DNA of 64,000 bases from Bacteroidales bacterium (GCA_016929525.1 JAFGIP010000029.1:1-64000), one strand, 5' to 3'. Numbered from the stretch's first letter, positions 28,534 to 36,606 are shown. Notes: generated from the sequence alone by a model not told the origin. Made by a program: numbers and translations.

Positions 28534-28662
28534 GGCGAGGTAGCTCAATCCCGATAAACCAGAAATCCCTGCTTGAAGCAGGCAAGTGTGATTTCATAGT
28601 TTATCGAGGATTCTTGAAAATCAGGCAAATCGGAGATTTGTGATTTTCGGGATTAGAGCGCG
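28534..28662 (+). pseudogene. tRNA-Met 5' copy interrupted in the D-loop by a double-hairpin element
   Basis: GGCGAGGTAGCTCA (28534-28547) is identical to the first 14 bases of the intact tRNA-Met at 28704, and TTAGAGCGCG (28653-28662) is identical to its D-stem/anticodon-stem junction. Between them the D-loop GCTGG is replaced by about 105 bases: ATCCCG, hairpin 1 (GATAAAC/GTTTATC with inner CCTGCTTGAAGCAGG at 28568-28582), linker TCGAGGATTC (28604-28613), hairpin 2 (GAAAATCA/TGATTTTC, inner CAAATC/GATTTG), CGGGAT. Downstream of 28662 the anticodon arm decays (ATAATTCAGAAGTCGCG). It cannot give a working tRNA. Confidence 0.75.
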
Positions 28663-28703
28663 ATAATTCAGAAGTCGCGTTCATATAGCTGAAAATATAT
28701 AAT

Positions 28704-28777
28704 GGCGAGGTAGCTCAGCTGGTTAGAGCGCGTGATTCATAATCACGAGGTCGAGGGTTCAAGTCCCTCTCTCGCTA
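28704..28777 (+). tRNA. tRNA-Met (anticodon CAT)
   Basis: 74 bases, full cloverleaf: acceptor GGCGAGG / TCTCGCT (two G-U pairs), D-arm GCTC...GAGC, anticodon stem CGTGA / TCACG with loop TTCATAA, variable AGGTC, T-arm GAGGG TTCAAGT CCCTC, discriminator A. CCA is not encoded (CAT follows). The paired first base and the D-arm fit elongator Met; a lysidine-modified Ile tRNA also has CAT but I judge it less likely. Confidence 0.93.
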
Positions 28778-28798
28778 CATATTGATAAACAATAAGTT

Positions 28799-28825
28799 AG
28801 TCAGTCTTTATAGGCTGGCTTTTTT
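28799..28825 (+). terminator. Terminator of the tRNA-Met transcript
   Basis: AGTCAGTC (28799-28806) pairs with GGCTGGCT (28813-28820) with two G-U pairs, followed by a T-run (28819-28825). Confidence 0.8.
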
Positions 28826-28839
28826 ATTTAAATTACTTT

Positions 28840-28853
28840 GGAGTCTGATTTTG
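28840..28853. repeat. Left 14-bp direct repeat flanking the hip module
   Basis: GGAGTCTGATTTTG, identical to 30571-30584, lies four bases from the hipT stop. At the right end the core TGGAGTCTGATT occurs once more (30583-30594). The pair encloses hipBST. Confidence 0.75.
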
Positions 28854-28856
28854 CTT

Positions 28857-29864
28857 TTAATACATATTTAGCTTCTTCAAACGTTCAATATAATGATCTT
28901 TATAAAGCTTCTTAGTCTTCTCGTTTAAAAATGATCTTTCAATTAAAGCTGCTACCTCTGTTTGATCTTTCAAAAATGGTTCAAGTAATTTTTCAACTCT
29001 CTGTCTATCAATACCTATTTTTTTACCGAACTCGATAAAATCTTCTTTGCATGGATGATGTTCTGGATTTTCTATTCTGCATTTGGACCAGTTCCATTTT
29101 TTAAACAAATCATCTTCTAATGCAAATGGACTTTCTTCTTCAACATGGATTCTCGTATTTAAAAGATCGTATGCCGGACTTAAGATATAGTCTCCGTTTT
29201 TTGTTTCCAGTACCGAAAAATTTTTTAAATGAGCATCACCATTTGAAAAAAGGAAGTTGAAAATAATAAGATTGTAATATTTTTCTATTTCAACTTTCCA
29301 GGCTCCTATGTACTTTTTTATCATTTCTGCTATGCCTTCATAAGAGTAGTTATACTTAAAGTTTGTACCTGCGTTTTCTTCAGTTTTCCCTGCTAATGAG
29401 GCAAAATCTTCTTTACCTAATTTGGTTCCATCCAAACCTACATCAAATCGTTTTGTAAGGTATGCAGCTTCATTATTTCTAAAAAATACTAAACCGTTTT
29501 CTGCTGTTTGTATTTTATATACCTGTGAAGCAATTTGCATGGTTAAATGCTCATTAGCAGGAATCATATCTGTCCTCTTTAATCCATGTGGTATGGGTTT
29601 TAGTATATAGGTTCCACGTTCATTTTCCTCAGTTAATCGAAGATTGTTTTTATCAAGTATTATTGAATACTTTTCTTGAACACCTGAGATAGAAATTTGT
29701 TTCTGGTTCTGCATGAATTTCTTTTGATCTTCTTCGTCAAGTTCCGGGGCATTATAAGGCAGGAAATGGCTAACCTTTTTTCCATTAAACATTCTTCGAA
29801 GAAAAAGAGGGCTGTAGTCTGTGTAACCCTCTAATAGCAAACCTGGGCAGTTTTTAATTTCCAT
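28857..29864 (-). CDS. hipT: HipT-type serine/threonine kinase toxin
   Basis: 335 aa, the HipA kinase core without the N-subdomain 1, as in HipBST systems. The S-I-S motif that carries autophosphorylation sites in HipT is at Ser58/Ser60 (QISISGVQEKYS); ATP-site Lys89 (YILKP); catalytic Asp210 with His212 and Asn215 (NGDAHLKN); metal Asp233 (YDLLNT). Characterised relatives phosphorylate an aminoacyl-tRNA synthetase and stop growth; the target here is not known. It follows hipS by 11 bases. All key residues are present, so the toxin looks functional. Confidence 0.9.
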   Translation of the reverse strand: MEIKNCPGLLLEGYTDYSPLFLRRMFNGKKVSHFLPYNAPELDEEDQKKFMQNQKQISISGVQEKYSIILDKNNLRLTEENERGTYILKPIPHGLKRTDMIPANEHLTMQIASQVYKIQTAENGLVFFRNNEAAYLTKRFDVGLDGTKLGKEDFASLAGKTEENAGTNFKYNYSYEGIAEMIKKYIGAWKVEIEKYYNLIIFNFLFSNGDAHLKNFSVLETKNGDYILSPAYDLLNTRIHVEEESPFALEDDLFKKWNWSKCRIENPEHHPCKEDFIEFGKKIGIDRQRVEKLLEPFLKDQTEVAALIERSFLNEKTKKLYKDHYIERLKKLNMY

Positions 29865-29875
29865 GAAAGCTGTGT

Positions 29876-30199
29876 TTAGTCAATTTGCTTTATTGTTATC
29901 GCACCAGTAGTATCGTATTTTGCAGTGGCTAATAGCAGACCAAAGAAATCTTGCTCGTCAATTCTAAGATGCTTGGATTGAACCAGTCTATTTGTCCCTT
30001 CAGAAAGCATATTATAGAAGAAAGGAAACAAATATTCTGAAGTATATGTTTGTTGCGATTTGGGCAGTGTTAGACTGATGGCAGGCATAGATGAATCATT
30101 GTAATAATTGTTATCATATGTAAATTCAAATCTGCCTTGATCCGTTTCGATAAGAGTCCCTGCCAAGTTTCCATTTCTATAAACTTCTGCACATCTCAT
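29876..30199 (-). CDS. hipS: HipS-like small protein (HipA N-subdomain 1)
   Basis: 107 aa matching the N-terminal subdomain of HipA: AEVYRNGNLAGTLIE, ISLTLPKS, EYLFPFFYNMLSEG and DEQDFFGLLLATAKYDTTGAI. In HipBST this piece is a separate protein and acts as the antitoxin. Its ATG overlaps the hipB stop (30196-30199), coupling their translation. Confidence 0.88.
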   Translation of the reverse strand: MRCAEVYRNGNLAGTLIETDQGRFEFTYDNNYYNDSSMPAISLTLPKSQQTYTSEYLFPFFYNMLSEGTNRLVQSKHLRIDEQDFFGLLLATAKYDTTGAITIKQID

Positions 30200-30408
30200 T
30201 GTTTAGGCTTTTTTGGTTCAAGTTTTATCTCCAGACCTAACACATCTGCAATCTTTTGCATATTATTCAAGGTGATATTTCCTTTTCCACTCTCAAATCT
30301 TCTTAAAGTTGCAACTCCAACCTTAGAAAGTTCAGCAAGATGCACCTGATTTATTCCAAGTACCTCTTTTCTTTCTTTAAGCATTCTGATTATCTCGTTA
30401 TTTGTCAT
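30196..30408 (-). CDS. hipB: HipB-like XRE-family DNA-binding protein
   Basis: 70 aa, one HTH_3/XRE domain: IRMLKERKEVLGINQVHLAELSKVGVATLRRFESGKGNITLNNMQKIADVLGL, with a short basic tail (KKPKQ). It should repress the hip operon by binding the two operators upstream, helped by HipS/HipT. First gene of the operon. Confidence 0.9.
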   Translation of the reverse strand: MTNNEIIRMLKERKEVLGINQVHLAELSKVGVATLRRFESGKGNITLNNMQKIADVLGLEIKLEPKKPKQ

Positions 30409-30422
30409 TTTATTAGCTATTA

Positions 30423-30440
30423 AATATCATATATGATATT
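30423..30440. promoter_or_regulatory. HipB operator 1
   Basis: AATATCATATATGATATT, a perfect 18-bp palindrome 15 bases before the hipB start. Confidence 0.75.
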
Positions 30441-30483
30441 ATTTGATGAAATTAGGTTGTTTTTCAATCGAAAACAAATAAAA

Positions 30484-30501
30484 AATACCATATATGATAT
30501 T
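30484..30501. promoter_or_regulatory. HipB operator 2
   Basis: AATACCATATATGATATT, the same 18-mer with one change; centre-to-centre distance to operator 1 is 61 bp, close to six helical turns, which would allow cooperative or looped binding. Confidence 0.75.
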
Positions 30502-30570
30502 ATTTAGATAAAGAAAGAACATTAATTTGATTTTCAAATCTATTTAATAAGCAAAATATTGGCTGTATCT

Positions 30571-30594
30571 GGAGTCTGATTTTGGAGTCTGATT
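30571..30594. repeat. Right direct repeat flanking the hip module
   Basis: GGAGTCTGATTTTG (30571-30584) repeats 28840-28853 exactly, and TGGAGTCTGATT (30583-30594) overlaps it as a second partial copy. Together they bracket a 1.7-kb cargo holding hipBST and its operators. Confidence 0.75.
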
Positions 30595-30662
30595 CACCTA
30601 AAATATCTACCCTAAAATCCAAAAATTGTAACCTAAAAACAGGCTCTCCAGCGGGGGTAAAA

Positions 30663-30736
30663 CGATTCATAATCACGAGGTCGCGAGTTTCTTCCTTCGC
30701 TAGCGCTTCGGAGGACAGGCAAGTCTCTGTATTGCT
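30663..30736 (+). pseudogene. tRNA-Met 3' copy interrupted in the T-loop by a hairpin
   Basis: 30663-30688 matches 24 of 26 bases of the tRNA-Met anticodon-to-T-arm region (28734-28759; the first 20 bases are identical), and 30719-30736 matches 14 of 18 bases of the tRNA 3' end (28760-28777) with no length change. The match is split inside the T-loop, between TT and CAAG, by 30 bases (30689-30718) containing a stem of the form TCCTTCG / CGGAGGA. Only the 3' half is present. Confidence 0.7.
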
Positions 30737-30867
30737 AGACTACACTCAGAAAATCAACAACTTCCATTAATCCCTTCAATAATTCCAAGTTAGATATTTC
30801 ACCACACCACGCTACGAACAGAAGAAGGGGGAATTAATTTCCACTTTTCGTTAAATGTAAGTTTATC

Positions 30868-31126
30868 ATGTACTACTTATACATTCTTTATAGTGATTCT
30901 GAAGAAAGATACTACATCGGCTCCTGCTTTGATCCAAAAAAAAAGATTAGAAAAACACAATGCCGGTGCAACAAAGTCAACGAGACCATATCGTCCATGG
31001 ATAACTGTGTATTTTGAAGAATTTATTACAAAGTAGGAAGCAATTAAACTGGAGTTAGAATTGAAACGAAAGAAGAGTCGTAATTATCTGGAAAGTTTAA
31101 TCGAAAAACATGGCCCCGATTTTTAG
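30868..31126 (+). pseudogene. GIY-YIG nuclease-like gene, frameshifted and stopped
   Basis: ATG 30868 starts MYYLYILYSDSEERYYIGSC, the GIY-YIG signature of short UPF0213-type nucleases. A run of nine A (30936-30944) holds one base too many; in the next frame the protein continues as RLEKHNAGATKSTRPYRPW and VYFEEF, then meets TAG at 31034-31036 where the family has a Thr/Ser before EAI, and reads through to ...EKHGPDF and a final TAG at 31124. Two independent lesions mean it is dead. It lies just beyond the tRNA-Met fragment, so the locus may have been a repeated insertion site. Confidence 0.85.
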
Positions 31127-31378
31127 CAAACAAGGTTTGCGTAAAAAATAGAGAGTTCTCGTTTCGAAGAATTGTAGTTTGGAAAACTTTGAAAAGCAGC
31201 AGAGAATAAACCACGTCTCTTGAATGAAGGTTCAAGAATATGTCTCATGAAAGGTTGATGGGAATAAGGGTTAAATGTAGAAGCGACTGCAAAGAACGAT
31301 AAACTTTGTTATCTCTGTCAGTATTATTAAATCTGAATTTTTATAAATTCCCAATTGTTGTGAATATTAAAATTTTCG

Positions 31379-31885
31379 TTATTTATCTCCGGTTTTTAAT
31401 TCCTCAGAAGTCTCTTCGATAATAGGTAACTGGCGGTCAACCATTACTTCTAATGAAATGAAGGTTTCTGTTCTCATAATACCATTGATGGCCTGAATTT
31501 TTTCGGCAAGGACCTTTCTAAGGTGCTCATTATCTTTGGCAAATACCTTAACGAACATCGCATACTGGCCTGTCGTATAATGACACTGGGTAATTTCAGG
31601 AATTTTAAATAGTCGTTCCGAAACATCAGCGAATAGTGCTGCATTATCGAGAAAGATTCCAATATAGGCACAAGTATGATAACCTAGTTTTTTAGGTTCT
31701 ACAATAAACTGTGAGCCTGAAATAATACCTATTTTGGTTAATCGTTGCACTCGCTGATGAATCGCAGCTCCAGAAACGTTACATTCACGTGCAACTTCAA
31801 GGAACGGAATTCTAGCATTTCTGGTTAGAATCGATAATATTTTACGGTCCAACTTATCAATCTGAGTATAATTTTCTGTCTTCAT
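31379..31885 (-). CDS. Lrp/AsnC-family transcriptional regulator
   Basis: 168 aa. N-terminal HTH (about 8-65; LDRKILSILTRNARIPFLEVARECNVSGAAIHQRVQRLTKIGII) and C-terminal RAM/AsnC ligand domain (about 75-150; YIGIFL, ITQCHYTTGQYAMFVKVFA). It is divergent from asnB, as asnC is from asnA in E. coli, so it probably controls asnB in response to asparagine or another amino acid. The shared intergenic DNA has a 30-bp palindrome suited to a dimeric or octameric regulator. Confidence 0.92.
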   Translation of the reverse strand: MKTENYTQIDKLDRKILSILTRNARIPFLEVARECNVSGAAIHQRVQRLTKIGIISGSQFIVEPKKLGYHTCAYIGIFLDNAALFADVSERLFKIPEITQCHYTTGQYAMFVKVFAKDNEHLRKVLAEKIQAINGIMRTETFISLEVMVDRQLPIIEETSEELKTGDK

Positions 31886-31964
31886 AGTTAATTATTGTAG
31901 AATTTAAATAAAATATAATAATAACTAACAGTCTGTAAGCAAATATATAAAATAAATACTAAAG

Positions 31965-32007
31965 TATAAAAATTAATTTGAATTAATTTCTATATTTAAT
32001 ATATTTG
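31965..32007 (+). promoter_or_regulatory. asnB promoter within a palindromic operator
   Basis: TTTG (31977-31980), 19 bases, then TATATTTG (32000-32007): a full Bacteroidota promoter. The -33 element is centred in a near-perfect 30-bp palindrome (31965-31994) made of TATA, two AATTAATTT blocks and TATA. A bound Lrp/AsnC protein would cover the promoter; the palindrome also lies about 80 bases from the regulator's own start. Confidence 0.7.
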
Positions 32008-32124
32008 CCATAGTAAGGTTACAAATTTTAGGTTTTATAACATACTGATTTAACAATTTTATAATAAATATGTTAAAGATATAATGAATGTAAACCAGCA
32101 ACCTAAATTAAATAAATACCAGGC

Positions 32125-33795
32125 ATGTGTGGAATAATTGGAGTGTTTGATTTAAAAGTACCATCGGCAGAATTAAGACAGCAGGCTCTTGACATGTCAA
32201 AGAGGTTGCGACATCGCGGGCCGGACTGGTCGGGTATTTACTGCGGCGATAATGCAGTACTTGCTCATGAGCGTCTATCGATAGTAGATCCGCAATCTGG
32301 AAATCAACCTTTATATAGTAAAGACAGAAAACATATCCTTGCAGTGAATGGAGAGATATATAATTTTCAGGAGTTAAGACAGAAAACAGAATCGATCTAT
32401 GAGTTCCAGACACATTCCGACTGCGAGGTAATTCTTTCGCTATACAAGCAGAAAGGAATAAATTTTCTCGAAGATCTTAATGGGATATTTGCATTTGCGC
32501 TTTATGATGAAGAAAAGGATGTATACCTTATTGCACGTGACCATATTGGAGTTATTCCACTTTATATAGGTTGGGACAGGCACGGAAATATTTATGTCTC
32601 TTCGGAATTAAAGGGTCTCGAAGGTATTTGCAATAAAATTGAGGAATTCAAGCCAGGCCATTATTTATATAGCGAGGAAGGAGTAATTAAAAAATGGTAT
32701 AATCGCGACTGGGAAAGCTATGATGCAGTTAAAGATAATATAACAGACATACAGCAACTGCGTGAGGCTCTTGAAAGAGCAGTTCATCGTCAACTGATGT
32801 CGGATGTACCATATGGAGTTTTACTTTCAGGCGGGCTAGATTCTTCTGTAACCTCGGCACTGGCAAAAAAATATTCAAAGATGCGTGTTGAAGAAGGCGA
32901 CCTAAAAGAAGCATGGTGGCCGCAGTTACATTCTTTCGCAATTGGACTTGAAGGCTCGCCGGATCTTGCTGCTGCAAGAAAGGTGGCAGATCATATAGGA
33001 ACAATTCATCACGAGATAAATTTTACAGTGCAGGAAGGCCTTGATGCTCTCAGGGATGTGATCTATCATATTGAAACATATGATGTGACAACCATTCGCG
33101 CATCCACACCAATGTTTTTACTGGCAAGGGTAATTAAATCAATGGGAATTAAAATGGTGCTTTCCGGCGAAGGTGCCGACGAACTTTTTGGAGGATACTT
33201 ATATTTTCATAAAGCACCCAATGCTAAAGAATTTCACGAAGAAACTGTACGTAAGTTAGGTAAATTACATATGTACGATTGTCTGCGTGCAAATAAAACC
33301 CTGGCAGCCTGGGGTGTTGAAGGACGAGTGCCCTTCCTTGATAAGGAATTTATTGATGTGGCCATGCGATTGAATCCGGAAGATAAAATGATTAAGAATG
33401 GACGGATTGAGAAATGGGTTGTTCGAAAAGCTTTTGAAGATTATCTTCCTGAAAGTGTAGCATGGAGACAAAAAGAGCAGTTTTCGGACGGAGTTGGTTA
33501 TAACTGGATTGATACACTGAAGGAAATCACTGAGAAACAGATTACTGATAAACAAATGGAGAACGCGGCTTATCGTTTTCCTATCAATACACCAAAGACG
33601 AAGGAGGAGTATTACTACAGAAGTATTTTCAGCGATCATTTCCCTTCTGATACAGCTGCCCTGTGTGTGCCTTCGATACCATCAATTGCATGCAGTACTG
33701 CTGAAGCACTTGAGTGGGACGAATCATTTAAAAACAATGCCGATCCTTCCGGACGTGCTATGAGGACGGTACATATTGAAGGTTATAAAAATTAA
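32125..33795 (+). CDS. asnB: Asparagine synthase (glutamine-hydrolysing)
   Basis: 556 aa. N-terminal class II glutaminase: Cys2 (MCGIIGVFD), RHRGPDWSG, VNGEIYNFQELR. C-terminal synthetase: the ATP pyrophosphatase loop YGVLLSGGLDSSVTSALA, VVLSGEGADELFGGYLYFH-like region and VEGRVPFLD. It converts aspartate, glutamine and ATP to asparagine in the cytoplasm. Length and motifs match the AsnB of E. coli. A strong promoter precedes it and a terminator follows. Confidence 0.97.
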   Translation: MCGIIGVFDLKVPSAELRQQALDMSKRLRHRGPDWSGIYCGDNAVLAHERLSIVDPQSGNQPLYSKDRKHILAVNGEIYNFQELRQKTESIYEFQTHSDCEVILSLYKQKGINFLEDLNGIFAFALYDEEKDVYLIARDHIGVIPLYIGWDRHGNIYVSSELKGLEGICNKIEEFKPGHYLYSEEGVIKKWYNRDWESYDAVKDNITDIQQLREALERAVHRQLMSDVPYGVLLSGGLDSSVTSALAKKYSKMRVEEGDLKEAWWPQLHSFAIGLEGSPDLAAARKVADHIGTIHHEINFTVQEGLDALRDVIYHIETYDVTTIRASTPMFLLARVIKSMGIKMVLSGEGADELFGGYLYFHKAPNAKEFHEETVRKLGKLHMYDCLRANKTLAAWGVEGRVPFLDKEFIDVAMRLNPEDKMIKNGRIEKWVVRKAFEDYLPESVAWRQKEQFSDGVGYNWIDTLKEITEKQITDKQMENAAYRFPINTPKTKEEYYYRSIFSDHFPSDTAALCVPSIPSIACSTAEALEWDESFKNNADPSGRAMRTVHIEGYKN

Positions 33796-33855
33796 ATTGA
33801 ACTATGATTCTTTGTTGTCTGACTTAAGATGGGCGTCTTAATATAAATGCATGGG

Positions 33856-33878
33856 GGCAACATATGTTGCCTCTTTTT
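33856..33878 (+). terminator. asnB terminator
   Basis: Perfect palindrome GGCAACATATGTTGCC (33856-33871) followed by TCTTTTTATT. Confidence 0.8.
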
Positions 33879-33976
33879 ATTGTTTTAGTACTATTATGCT
33901 AAATATTTACCGATTTATGGACGAATAAGTACAATTTGTATATTAGCGAATTCTTTTAAATACAATCTTTTATACT

Positions 33977-35014
33977 ATGAAAAATCTTATACAACCTAAA
34001 AAATATAAAAGCCTGCTGGATCTGAAAAGAACAGAAAAAGCTATAAAACTTGTCAAAGATACATTTCAGGAGAATTTATCAGCGGAACTCAGGCTGCGAC
34101 GTGTTACAGCTCCATTATTTGTATTAAAAGGAACAGGGATAAATGATGATTTGAATGGTATTGAAAGAAAAGTTACTTTCCCGATAAAAGACCTTAGCGA
34201 CAGGGAAGCTGAAGTAGTAAACAGTCTGGCAAAATGGAAGAGACTTGCACTGGCTGACTATAACATTGAAAATGGTTATGGCATCTACACAGATATGAAT
34301 GCCATCAGGCCTGACGAAGAACTTGATAACCTGCACTCACTTTATGTAGATCAATGGGACTGGGAACTTGTAATCAATGAATCGGATCGAAATTTAAGAT
34401 TTCTTAAATCTGTTGTTACAAGAATTTACGAAGTTTTAAAACGAACTGAATTTGTCATGTATGAAAATTATCCGGAACTGGAACCTGTGCTTCCTGAAAA
34501 GATAACTTTTATTCATGCCGAAGATATGCAAAAAGAATTCCCAAAGCTGGTCTCTAAAGAAAGGGAGAAAGTTTATGCTGAAAAATATGGAGTAATATTT
34601 ATTATCGGAATTGGAGGAAAACTGGCAGATGGTAATTCTCATGACGGAAGAGCTCCTGATTATGATGATTGGATTACTTCCACAGAAAACGGCTATAAAG
34701 GACTCAACGGAGATATAGTACTTTGGCATCCTGTTTTGAAAATTCCTTTTGAAATTTCATCTATGGGAATAAGGGTAAATAAGGAATCATTGATCAGGCA
34801 ACTCGTTGAAACAGGAAATGAAAACCGTAAAGAGCTCTATTTTCATAAAAGATTAATCAATGGAGAATTACCTCAAAGTATAGGTGGGGGAATTGGTCAG
34901 TCGAGATTGTGCATGTACTTTCTGCGCAAAGCACATATTGGAGAAATACAGTCGGGTATATGGTCTGAACAAATGGTTACTGAATGCAGGAAGACAGGTA
35001 TTGACCTGGTGTAA
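33977..35014 (+). CDS. asnA: Aspartate-ammonia ligase
   Basis: 345 aa, the usual length. AsnA is a class II tRNA-synthetase-like enzyme making asparagine from aspartate, ammonia and ATP. Landmarks: RVTAPLFVLKGTGINDDLNG, the segment MNAIRPDEELDNLHSLYVDQWDWE, IGGKLADGNSHDGRAPDYDDW and the motif-3-like GGGIGQSRLCMYFLRKAHIGEIQ. It works when ammonia is plentiful, while AsnB uses glutamine; having both next to amt is notable. Confidence 0.96.
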   Translation: MKNLIQPKKYKSLLDLKRTEKAIKLVKDTFQENLSAELRLRRVTAPLFVLKGTGINDDLNGIERKVTFPIKDLSDREAEVVNSLAKWKRLALADYNIENGYGIYTDMNAIRPDEELDNLHSLYVDQWDWELVINESDRNLRFLKSVVTRIYEVLKRTEFVMYENYPELEPVLPEKITFIHAEDMQKEFPKLVSKEREKVYAEKYGVIFIIGIGGKLADGNSHDGRAPDYDDWITSTENGYKGLNGDIVLWHPVLKIPFEISSMGIRVNKESLIRQLVETGNENRKELYFHKRLINGELPQSIGGGIGQSRLCMYFLRKAHIGEIQSGIWSEQMVTECRKTGIDLV

Positions 35015-35037
35015 TATTTTATAGAAATATTGTTTAA

Positions 35038-35064
35038 AGCCTCCTTTTTAAGGGGGCTTTTTTT
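35038..35064 (+). terminator. asnA terminator
   Basis: AGCCTCCTT (35038-35046) pairs with AAGGGGGCT (35050-35058, one G-U), then a T-run to 35064. Confidence 0.85.
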
Positions 35065-35192
35065 AATATTGTTTGTTTTAATAATTATAAACTTACCCCC
35101 TAAAATATATCAAGGTAATTAATAGAAATATATATAAATATTGAGATAACCCCTATAAAAATAAGGGTAAAAACTATAAATAATATATAATA

Positions 35193-35223
35193 TTTGAAAA
35201 TAACTATCATTTTTATACATTTG
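35193..35223 (+). promoter_or_regulatory. amt-glnK promoter
   Basis: TTTG (35193-35196), 19 bases, then TACATTTG (35216-35223), an exact match to TTTG-N19-TAnnTTTG. Start would be near 35230, about 50 bases before the amt ATG. Confidence 0.7.
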
Positions 35224-35281
35224 CATATCAATTATTAATAAATTAACACACTAATCAATCAATAACTTTAATTAAAACAAT

Positions 35282-36574
35282 ATGAAGATCAGAATTCGTG
35301 CACTTTTTGTATTAATAGCCCTGTTTGTTACATCTGGAAGCATATGGGCTGGTGAGGGTAATGCTGTGGATACAGGTATTACCTCATGGATGTTAACTTC
35401 AACCGCACTGGTATTACTTATGATACCAGGACTTGCTATGTTTTACGGTGGCCTTGTCCGTACAAAAAACGTTCTGGGTACCATGATGCATAGTTTCGTT
35501 GCAATGGGAGTTATGGCAGTTTTATGGGTACTTCTTGGATATGCTATGAGTTTTGGAGACAATGTTTTGGGTGGATGGTTTGGATGGAAACCGGAGTATT
35601 TCGGGTTAAAAGGAATTGACAATGAAATTATGGATGCAGGTGTACCAGAATATGTATTCTCCATGTTCCAGGGTAAATTCGCCATAATTACACCGGCTCT
35701 CATAGCTGGTGCGTTTGCAGAAAGAGTGACTTTTAAAGGTTATGTGCTATTCATTGCCTTATGGGGGATACTGGTTTATAATCCTCTTTGCCACTGGGTA
35801 TGGTCAGAAGGTGGTTTCTTATACCAGATGGGTGCGATAGATTTTGCAGGAGGAACTGTAGTACATATCTCTGCAGGTATTAGCGGTCTGATTGCTGCAA
35901 TTTATTTAGGTGCTCGCAGGGGGCATCCGAAAACTGCCATGCCACCCAGTAACCTTGTTATGACAATTACGGGAGCAGGTCTTCTTTGGGTAGGATGGTT
36001 TGGTTTTAATGCAGGAAGCTCTGTAAATAGCGGTCTTGATACAGCCCAGGCTCTGACTGCCACCCAGACAGCAGCGGCTTCAGGTGCCCTGGTTTGGATG
36101 ATTGTTGAAGGTATCCATCATGGGAAAGCTACAGCACTGGGATTTGCTTCAGGTATTTTAGCAGGACTTGTAGCCGTTACCCCGGCAGCCGGTGTTGTTC
36201 AACCTTTAGGTGCGCTTGCACTAGGAGCCATCGCTTCAATAATTTGCTACACAGCCATTATGATGAAAAACCGTTTGGGTTATGATGATAGCCTTGATGC
36301 ATTTGGTGTGCATGGCATTGGAGGAATAGTAGGGGCAATATTCCTGGTATTCTTTATGAGAGGCAATCATACATCGGCTGAAGTACTCTCACAACTCGGG
36401 GTACAGGCTCTGGCAGTGGTAATTGCTATTGTGTATGCTGCAGTTATGACATTTATTCTGGTCATTTTACTGAATAAAACTATAGGCTTACGATCTTCTG
36501 AAAAAGCAGAGATGCGTGGTTTAGATGCTTCGTATCATGGTGAGCATGGTTATGGTTTGCTTAATCTTGGTTAA
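35282..36574 (+). CDS. amt: Ammonium transporter
   Basis: 430 aa. A cleavable signal peptide (1-23) precedes 11 membrane helices. Family motifs: MLTSTALVLLMIPGLAMFYGGLVRTKN, FAGGTVVHISAGISGL with the pore His, NAGSSVNSG and FGVHGIGG with the second pore His. Amt trimers conduct ammonium across the inner membrane and are shut by PII proteins, whose gene follows 32 bases downstream. Confidence 0.97.
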   Translation: MKIRIRALFVLIALFVTSGSIWAGEGNAVDTGITSWMLTSTALVLLMIPGLAMFYGGLVRTKNVLGTMMHSFVAMGVMAVLWVLLGYAMSFGDNVLGGWFGWKPEYFGLKGIDNEIMDAGVPEYVFSMFQGKFAIITPALIAGAFAERVTFKGYVLFIALWGILVYNPLCHWVWSEGGFLYQMGAIDFAGGTVVHISAGISGLIAAIYLGARRGHPKTAMPPSNLVMTITGAGLLWVGWFGFNAGSSVNSGLDTAQALTATQTAAASGALVWMIVEGIHHGKATALGFASGILAGLVAVTPAAGVVQPLGALALGAIASIICYTAIMMKNRLGYDDSLDAFGVHGIGGIVGAIFLVFFMRGNHTSAEVLSQLGVQALAVVIAIVYAAVMTFILVILLNKTIGLRSSEKAEMRGLDASYHGEHGYGLLNLG

Positions 36575-36606
36575 TCTTTAATTTGTAACTTTTAAATCGG
36601 AATAAA

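Noticed and set aside
30936-30944. Programmed frameshift in the GIY-YIG gene
   Set aside because: A second lesion, the in-frame TAG at 31034, would still stop the protein, so decay is the simpler reading.
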